From contig ATSW01007689.1 of the NCBI GenBank assembly GCA_000444245.1, positions 1 through 30,869 of the forward strand: 30,869 nt of DNA. Direction: 5' to 3'. Positions 27,701 to 30,869 of the stretch are shown piece by piece (the first letter of the stretch is position 1; each line of letters starts with the position of its first letter). The translations under genes were made by a program, and so were the position numbers. Under the pieces are notes generated by a model. The model worked only from the letters and a program-made list of their open reading frames with translations. It was not told the DNA's origin and made no database searches. This DNA is from Botryllus schlosseri. Its lineage: Eukaryota > Chordata > Ascidiacea > Stolidobranchia > Styelidae.

Positions 27701-30700
27701 AAATTCGACCAGAAACTGGTAAAAGTGAGGGAAATTAGTATACTATAAATGCGAACCATTCGATATCACCAAACAGAGTTATAAAAAGTGGGTTTAACAA
27801 GACTTTAACTGGAAACTGAGCAGTCAACCCAATGACTTGGACTCGGACTCGAGTCATAATACCATGACTCGGACTCGGCCCTCTGCTCGCTGACTTGGAC
27901 TCGGACTTGACCCGGTGATGAATTGAAAATGACTCGACTTGACTCGAGTCAAAACTATGAGAGTGAGATTGACTTGTGACTTGGTTACAGCCCTGTGATA
28001 GCTACAGTTTTTTCCAAATTAGTTTAGAATTATATTACCGGGATTTCGCTGTAATTAGTCTACTTCTAGTCTGCTCACTTGAAGCTGCGCAAAAGTCTCG
28101 GCCAGTTGGTCCAGGATAGATTCGCAGCCGATCCCAGACTGAGATCTCTCCTCGCACTGTTCGACGGTCCTCAACAAAGTCTGCGGAGACGAATAGAAAT
28201 TAGCTGGCGTACGTGACAAATCAACACGTTCCCTACCTGCAGTTTTAAAATTTCTTTCTCTTCCGCCTGCAGAGTCTCTTTCAGCTTTTCGCGCTGATGC
28301 CTCAACGATACGACGCGGTCTTTTTCGTAATCGAGTTGACGGTCGTTCTGCAAGGATTGGGAGCGGTGTTGAACAGCTAGAATATTTTCAGCTTTTCCCG
28401 ATTAGATTAGAATAATAGCTACAGTTTTTGCCAAATTACATTAGAATCAGAATTTTAACTACCGTAATTTTCTATGTATAATGCGCAGAATTTTACCGAT
28501 TTTTCGCCCTAAAATAGGGGGGTGCGTATTATACATGGGTACAACAAGCCTTGAAAAAAATGTCCCTCGATAAAAAACTTGAAATCACGCCTTCCTTCAT
28601 GTTTGTTTCCGATCGCCCATCACTTTCAGCCATCGCGCCCAGTAATTCGTATTATCAGTGTAACGCGCCTCCAATTAGCGAGAAGCATGTTGCCAATTAA
28701 CGAGCAGCACAGCACGCAGTCTGCTGCTGAGCGCGAGCGAAATTAGGTCATTGAGCATGAGCATTGCTGCCGCGCGCGCGTCGACAACAGGCCTTAAAGC
28801 GGCACTGCACTCTAAAAATGATGTGGTGAAGGAAATAGAATACACTAGGCCCGATTTTGATATAAATCTCCTGACTGGACATCTTCCGTTGAACGCGGTA
28901 TCTAAACCACCTTGGCGTGTACGACATATTTCATTAATAACATCGGCTGACAACTGTATAAAGTTCGATCTCTGCGCGACTGCTGGAGCGTGATGCATCT
29001 GTGGAAATTTCAATACATTACAGCTACATTACGGTGGCGTTCTGAAGAAAACGGCTGCGGCCAAAAATTTTCTTTCGTTTTGCCCTTCAATTTGAGACCA
29101 CATCATTTTTAGAGCGCAGTGCCGCTTTAACGAGCAGCACAGCACGCACGCGGTCTGCTGCTGGGAGTTAGTTTGCCGTTTGTACGCCGGCCTCGCAGGC
29201 TTTGGCTGCTATCTACAATCTTTTAGAGACAATGCCGTTAATTGCATAATGATTAGCGATGGTTATGTCATGATTGTTGAACAGCTATTCGTGTACTGCG
29301 AATGCAGGGTCCGTACTGTACATGGGTACAGGCTTTATCCCAGAATTTGCGTGCCATTGTAAGGGTGCGTATTATACAGGGGGGGCGTACTATACTTGGA
29401 AAATTACGGAATAGTTTTTTAGTTTTTTTTATTATATGATATTTCCAAATTAGATTAAAATCAGAATTTTAGCTACATAGTTTTTTTTCCAAATGTGAAT
29501 ATAATTAGAATTGTCGCTAGTTTTTTTTACAAATTAGATTGCAATTAGAATTATAGTTAGCTTTATACAAATTAGACAACAATTATAATTATAGCTACAG
29601 TTTTTTACAAATTGAATTAGAATTACCATTATAGCTACAGAATTATGCCCAAATTATAGTAGAATTATAGCTGCAGTTTATTTCCAAATTGGATTAGAAT
29701 TAGAATGATCGAATTGGAAAAACTAGTAATTGAATTAAATCTCGAACTAGAATTTGGGACACGCAATTCTAAACACTCGCTTACGTGCAATATCTTCTGT
29801 TCCGTTTGCTCGATCAAAGTGTCGAGGTTGTGCTCCAGTTCGGGGCAAGTGAATCTTTCTCTGCCATCGGCGCGTCGATCGTAGCGGGTGTCATCATCGC
29901 TACTAGAACCGGAATCACCCCCCTGACGGCCGGAAATGGCGTGATACCTGAGCAAACATATACAATTATTCGCTGCAGACTTGAACAACTAGATAATTCT
30001 AGTGGACTAATTGCACTAATCAAAGCGAAATGGGAGTAATCTAATTATAATCTAATTTGTGAAATGCTTCTATGCTCATATTTTAATTCTAACCTAATCT
30101 CCAGTTTTCCTGAAAATTCTACAGGAAGACAGGTTTGTGCGAAGCTTGCAACAAATATAAGGTCGAAATTTCATATTTTGTGAGACGATTGTTGATATAC
30201 AATGTTCTATCCAATTCTCTACTCGTTGTTGACGATTACCCCGACGAGTGTCAGCCGGAAATATTCGGGTTCATTTCAATTTGAATATACTATTCAATAG
30301 TATATTGAAGTTCTGCACCTCCAAGAAACTCTTCATCTCTACTTGAGTACTCCCAAAGTTTGTAGAAGTATTTCCAATAGTGAGAATATCTTTGCCTATA
30401 CCAGAATATCATTTATGGCGGGATAGACATGCCAACATATTACATTTCTAGCTCAAGCAGAAACCACCGAATCAGTGAGAAACGAAATCGAAGTTACCCA
30501 GAAAAGACTTTCTGTTCGCGTCTTGTCATGTCGATCACTTTCACGTTAGCAAGAGAGCTAGACTGCGGCATTGGGGCTACGGACGGGTCTCTCTTTTTCT
30601 TGACTTTAGTCCCCGATTTCTTGAGTTCCTCGACCGTTTTATAGACGTATTTTTTCTCTGTCTTCTCCTTGCCGTCTTTTCTCCATTTTGAAATTTGTTC
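18617..30700 (-). CDS. TFIP11: TFIP11 (tuftelin-interacting protein 11), C-terminal 13 exons
   Basis: Exons, 5' to 3' on the minus strand: 30700-30498, 29947-29785, 28347-28237, 28180-28079, 26904-26816, 26754-26664, 25975-25790, 25111-24996, 24173-24022, 22375-22119, 21169-21089, 19937-19768 and 18725-18617. They total 1830 bp: 609 residues plus a stop, all phases compatible. The order and sequence follow the TFIP11/STIP family closely ([37 protein letters not shown]). TFIP11, like yeast Ntr1/Spp382, is a nuclear G-patch protein that works with the helicase DHX15/Prp43 to take apart the intron-lariat spliceosome. Human TFIP11 is 837 residues; the missing N-terminal part, including the G-patch, lies beyond the right edge. 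The visible part covers the GCFC domain and the conserved C-terminal block. It is a single-copy host gene with no sign of decay. Confidence 0.97.
18840..19060. repeat. Short tandem GAGTAGTTCTAGTT tract
   Basis: GAGTAGTTCTAGTT...GTTGCA(G/T)ATTTTGAAAA occurs twice about 70 bp apart, with CTAGTT words between. Lies in the last TFIP11 intron. Confidence 0.55.
19239..19697. mobile_element. Family C element, copy 3
   Basis: GTAGGGTTGCAAAATTTTTTC at the left and AAAAAAAGTTATATTTGAACAACCCTAC at the right, with family interior words. Within the last TFIP11 intron. Confidence 0.7.
19768..19937 (-). CDS. TFIP11: TFIP11 exon l
   Basis: Acceptor TGCTTTTTCAG, donor AG|GTGTGG, phase 0 in and 2 out. A Pro/Gln/Arg-rich linker leads into [20 protein letters not shown], the conserved C-terminal block. 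The linker between the N-R-A-V-S motif and this block is roughly 20 residues shorter than in vertebrates. The phases fit directly, so no missing exon is required. Confidence 0.95.
20131..21010. mobile_element. Family A element, copy 7, split by family B; right end lost
   Basis: An intact left arm (CTTGGAGGTACAGAACTTC...GACACTCGTCAGGGGTA) continues after 20815 with GTTCACACTTACATTTAGGTGCC and the interior seen in copies 3 and 10. Confidence 0.72.
20385..20812. mobile_element. Family B element, copy 3 (worn ends)
   Basis: GACTCG/GAGTCA words and the shared block AAAGAATAGT...TTATTGGTATATCGTCTATCAGTACTG are present. The terminal CAGGG motif is no longer visible. Confidence 0.7.
21089..21169 (-). 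CDS. TFIP11: TFIP11 exon k
   Basis: Acceptor ATGTCATCAG, donor ATG|GTGAGA, phase 0-0, 27 codons. [14 protein letters not shown] matches the vertebrate K-F-N-E-A-L-D-I-M-N-R-A-V-S. Confidence 0.95.
21340..22076. mobile_element. Family C element, copy 4, with a nested hAT-like element
   Basis: Family C words (CACGCCAATTTTGGCTCAATTCC; CTACGGGTTGGAATTGAGCC; tail ATTTTTAAACAGCCCTA) lie on both sides of the insertion at 21471-21798. Confidence 0.65.
21471..21798. mobile_element. hAT-like element (CAGTGGTTACCAACC...GGGAGCCACTG)
   Basis: The termini resemble those of the 9718-10016 element. The flanks GTCTAATC / GTCTACCA match in the first five bases. Inserted in family C copy 4. Confidence 0.75.
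22119..22375 (-). CDS. TFIP11: TFIP11 exon j
   Basis: The longest exon, 257 bp. Acceptor TACATTCAG, donor AAG|GTAGCG, phase 1 in and 0 out. It carries I-V-N-P-H-D-Q, W-E-G-L-I-P, L-F-F-P-K-W-L and W-Y-T-G-W-K, the end of the GCFC domain. Confidence 0.97.
22451..22955. mobile_element. Family B hAT-like element, copy 4
   Basis: Both ends are present (CAGGGTTGTAATGACTCG...TTGGTTGCAACCCTG). The flanking 8-mers do not match well, so the duplication is lost or the ends have recombined. Confidence 0.82.
22980..23905. mobile_element. Family C element, copy 5, split by an inverted family B
   Basis: Left part ...TTTACTGGCTACTTGATAAAATTG; right part ...AAAAAGTTATTTTTGAACAGCCCTA. The family B copy at 23183-23626 sits between them. 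Confidence 0.72.
23183..23626. mobile_element. Family B hAT-like element, copy 5 (inverted)
   Basis: Starts CAGGGTTGTAACCAAGTC and ends GAGTCATTACAACCCTG, the inverse of the other copies. The flanks CAAATTGT / GAAAATGT match at 6 of 8. Confidence 0.85.
23930..24005. mobile_element. Family A fragment, copy 8
   Basis: TAATCGTCAGCAATTAGCAGAGAATTG...ACATCAACAATTGTGACACC is the inner part of a left arm. It reaches to about 17 bp beyond the exon-i donor. Confidence 0.6.
24022..24173 (-). CDS. TFIP11: TFIP11 exon i
   Basis: Acceptor CGTTTCCAG, donor G|GTATGT, phase 2 in and 1 out. It carries [21 protein letters not shown] and K-N-I-V-P-K-L. Confidence 0.97.
24226..24597. mobile_element. Family C-related foldback piece, copy 6
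   Basis: CTCAACCCCATGCAATTGTTATG and its inverse ACAAATTTCATGGGGTTGACAG flank CAATTCCAACCGGTAGGAGC; the outer ends are missing. Confidence 0.6.
24603..24868. mobile_element. Family A element, copy 9 (both arms, short centre)
   Basis: CTTGGAGGTACAGAACTGCAACATACAATTG at the left and TTCAATATGAATATACTATTCAATTG at the right, with GACACTCGTCAGGG and its inverse inside. Confidence 0.75.
24880..24972. mobile_element. Family C fragment, copy 7
   Basis: CTACTGGTTGGAATTGAGCC...TTTTTTTAGCCAACCTCACAATTTC, ending close to TFIP11 exon h. Confidence 0.55.
24996..25111 (-). CDS. TFIP11: TFIP11 exon h
   Basis: Acceptor GATACCGCAG, donor CT|GTAAGT, phase 0 in and 2 out. It carries the most conserved block of the family, [20 protein letters not shown]. 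Confidence 0.97.
25164..25325. mobile_element. Family B fragment, copy 6
   Basis: Starts CAGGGCTGCAATGACTCGAC but is cut after about 160 bp. Confidence 0.65.
25335..25735. mobile_element. Family C element, copy 8
   Basis: TTAGGTTGGCTAAAAAAACG...CATGGGGTTGACAGTGAAATTTG...ATATTTTTGAACAACCCTA. The left terminus is missing. Confidence 0.65.
25790..25975 (-). CDS. TFIP11: TFIP11 exon g
   Basis: Acceptor CATATTTTAG, donor TTG|GTTAGT, phase 0-0, 62 codons. W-N-V-W-M-P-K-V-R and [16 protein letters not shown] belong to the GCFC domain. Confidence 0.96.
26100..26215. repeat. Inverted piece of the ATTAGATTAGAATTAG minisatellite
   Basis: CAATCTAATTCTAATCTG...TGTAGCTATAATTCTAATC is the reverse complement of the repeat seen at 27218-27443. 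Confidence 0.6.
26331..26645. mobile_element. Family B element, copy 7 (strongly worn)
   Basis: CATAATGACTCGAGTCATTTTC at the left and the shared interior (TACCACATTATTGGTAATTGG...) remain. Most GACTCG words have decayed, so this is an old copy. It ends next to TFIP11 exon f. Confidence 0.6.
26664..26754 (-). CDS. TFIP11: TFIP11 exon f
   Basis: Acceptor TTTTTTTTCAG, donor CGG|GTACTG, phase 2 in and 0 out. [10 protein letters not shown] and M-R-R-W-K-T-L-L-E match W-D-P-L-K-D-x-x-Y-G...W-K-S-L-L-E of the family. A 61-bp intron separates it from exon e. Confidence 0.94.
26816..26904 (-). CDS. TFIP11: TFIP11 exon e (GCFC domain start)
   Basis: Acceptor TTGATTCACAG, donor GA|GTAGGT, phase 0 in and 2 out. 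[12 protein letters not shown] and P-Q-I-R-E-Y-F correspond to the start of the GCFC domain. Reading past the donor meets a stop at once. Confidence 0.94.
26915..27213. mobile_element. Family A right half, copy 10
   Basis: GTTCACACTTTCATTTGGGTGCC, CTCTACTAGTTGCTGGCGG and TTTCAATATGAATTACTATTATTCAAT. It starts about 10 bp upstream of the acceptor of TFIP11 exon e. Confidence 0.7.
27218..27443. repeat. Minisatellite of about 40-bp units (left part)
   Basis: About six units of TTCCAAATTAGATTAGAATT...GATAGCTACAGTTTT. The array resumes at 27996 after a family B insertion. Confidence 0.85.
27444..27995. mobile_element. Family B hAT-like element, copy 8, perfect 8-bp target duplication
   Basis: Starts CAGGGCTGTAATGACTCGAG and ends TTGGTTACAGCCCTG. 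TGATAGCT lies exactly on both sides and is part of the minisatellite unit, so the pre-insertion state can be read directly. At 552 bp it is the longest copy in the window. Confidence 0.94.
27996..28045. repeat. Minisatellite (right part)
   Basis: TGATAGCTACAGTTTTTTCC continues the array interrupted at 27443. Confidence 0.8.
28079..28180 (-). CDS. TFIP11: TFIP11 exon d
   Basis: Acceptor GTCTCCGCAG, donor CAA|GTGAGC, phase 0-0, 34 codons. It continues the charged helix with V-E-Q-C-E-E-R, the counterpart of V-E-E-C-E-R-R in vertebrates. Only 56 bp separate it from exon c, one of the shortest introns in the gene. Confidence 0.94.
28237..28347 (-). CDS. TFIP11: TFIP11 exon c
   Basis: Acceptor CCTTGCAG, donor CAG|GTAGGG, phase 0-0, 37 codons. 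[11 protein letters not shown] matches the family's N-D-R-Q-L-x-Y-E-x-D motif. The rest is a highly charged helix, probably coiled coil. Confidence 0.95.
28380..28460. repeat. Minisatellite piece
   Basis: Two units (GATTAGATTAGAATAATAGC; AAATTACATTAGAATCAGAATT) before the transposon at 28461. Confidence 0.65.
28461..29410. mobile_element. DNA transposon with CCGTAATTTTC ends, carrying a nested TTAA element
   Basis: CCGTAATTTTCTATGTATAATGCGC at the left and GCGTACTATACTTGGAAAATTACGG at the right are imperfect inverted ends. A second, inner pair, GTGCGTATTATACATGGG / GTGCGTATTATACAGGGG, is in direct orientation. It is inserted in the minisatellite. The type (pogo/Tc1-like or other) is not certain, and no transposase frame was recognised. 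Confidence 0.75.
28798..29126. mobile_element. TTAA-flanked nested element (piggyBac-like MITE?)
   Basis: AGCGGCACTGCACTCTAAAA and its inverse TTTTTAGAGCGCAGTGCCGCT are the ends, with TTAA immediately outside each. A TTAA target duplication is typical of piggyBac elements. The 80-codon frame inside spans it without a known domain. Confidence 0.7.
29411..29725. repeat. Minisatellite of about 40-bp units (upstream array)
   Basis: Seven or so worn units of (C/G)AAATTAGATTAGAATTA...TAGCTACAGTTTTTT, in the intron between TFIP11 exons b and c. Confidence 0.8.
29785..29947 (-). CDS. TFIP11: TFIP11 exon b
   Basis: Acceptor TTTGCTCAG, donor CAC|GTAAGC, phase 2 in and 0 out. A Ser/Asp-rich patch (G-S-S-S-D-D-D) is followed by the conserved [16 protein letters not shown] helix. 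The acidic-serine run looks like a CK2-type phosphorylation context (inference). Confidence 0.95.
30158..30340. mobile_element. Family A right half, copy 11
   Basis: TTTTGTGAGACGATTGTTGATATAC, CTCTACTCGTTGTTGACGATTACC, TATATTGAAGTTCTGCACCTCC. In the intron between TFIP11 exons a and b. Confidence 0.72.
30498..30700 (-). CDS. TFIP11: TFIP11 exon a
   Basis: This is the first exon in the window. The acceptor is TTGCTTTTAG (phase 0) and the donor GG|GTAACT (phase 2). It encodes the basic K-W-R-K-D-G-K-E-K stretch, then [12 protein letters not shown] and [14 protein letters not shown], two blocks conserved across TFIP11 proteins just after the G-patch region. Confidence 0.95.
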
Positions 30701-30810
30701 CTAAAAGCAAATACGAACTCGCGTGTATCGGGACCAATACTTGAAAAATAGACCCAGAAACCGTATTTTGTCCGTTGGAATAAGCATGTTTAGAGCGAGA
30801 AATACGGGTA

Positions 30811-30869
30811 TTAGGGGTTTTCAAAAATGACTTTTTTTCTCAAATCGTACTGGCTACTTGATAAAATTG
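30811..30869. mobile_element. Family C head, copy 9 (runs off the window)
   Basis: TAGGGGTTTTCAAAAATGAC then TACTGGCTACTTGATAAAATTG matches the family C left end. Confidence 0.6.

Noticed and set aside
7628-27995. CRISPR-like or regulatory array reading of the GACTCGAGTCA words
   Set aside because: Eukaryotic context, no spacer structure, and two copies have exact 8-bp target duplications, so they are transposons.
28751-28993. 80-codon plus frame (and its antisense) in the TTAA element
   Set aside because: Spans the junction of the outer and inner transposons; no transposase or host domain recognised.

Overview
This window is A+T-rich animal DNA. It has short protein-coding exons with GT/AG boundaries, repeat-filled introns, six isolated N calls and no operon-like packing. 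An invertebrate draft assembly fits best. A tunicate or other marine deuterostome is only a guess, because nothing in the window fixes the phylum.

The plus strand, about 2.3-15.9 kb, carries the 3' part of one modular secreted-protein gene. In order it encodes a von Willebrand factor C (VWC) domain, an acidic linker, five Kunitz/BPTI inhibitor domains, nine collagen-type Gly-X-Y triplets, helical coiled-coil segments and a short acidic tail ending at 15894. The VWC, linker and all five Kunitz units are separate exons bounded by phase-1 introns, the classic arrangement of shuffled extracellular modules. The start codon and signal peptide were not found and probably lie upstream. The layout suggests an oligomeric, probably trimeric, multi-headed inhibitor of trypsin-like proteases. 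The collagen and coiled-coil parts would act as stalk and zipper.

The minus strand, 30.7-18.6 kb, carries 13 consecutive exons of TFIP11 (the Ntr1/STIP-family spliceosome-disassembly factor). They form one uninterrupted frame of 609 codons plus a stop, and every splice phase fits. The N-terminal part with the G-patch lies beyond the right edge. The two genes converge tail to tail, with about 2.7 kb between their stop codons.

Most of the rest is repeats. Family A is a long-inverted-repeat element (about 11 copies or pieces). Family B is rich in TGACTCGAGTCA-like words and starts CAGGGTTGTAA; two of its 8 copies keep perfect 8-bp target duplications, so it is hAT-like. Family C has GTTCAAAAATAACTTTTT termini (about 9 copies). 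Family F is a CAGTAACGAA... element (3 pieces). There are also several single hAT-like, TTAA-bounded and hairpin elements, one solo LTR fossil, a tandem array of about 150-bp units, and a minisatellite of about 40-bp units confined to TFIP11 introns. Nesting gives a relative order: family A is oldest in several places and family B is among the youngest. No CRISPR array, rRNA or intact tRNA gene was seen.
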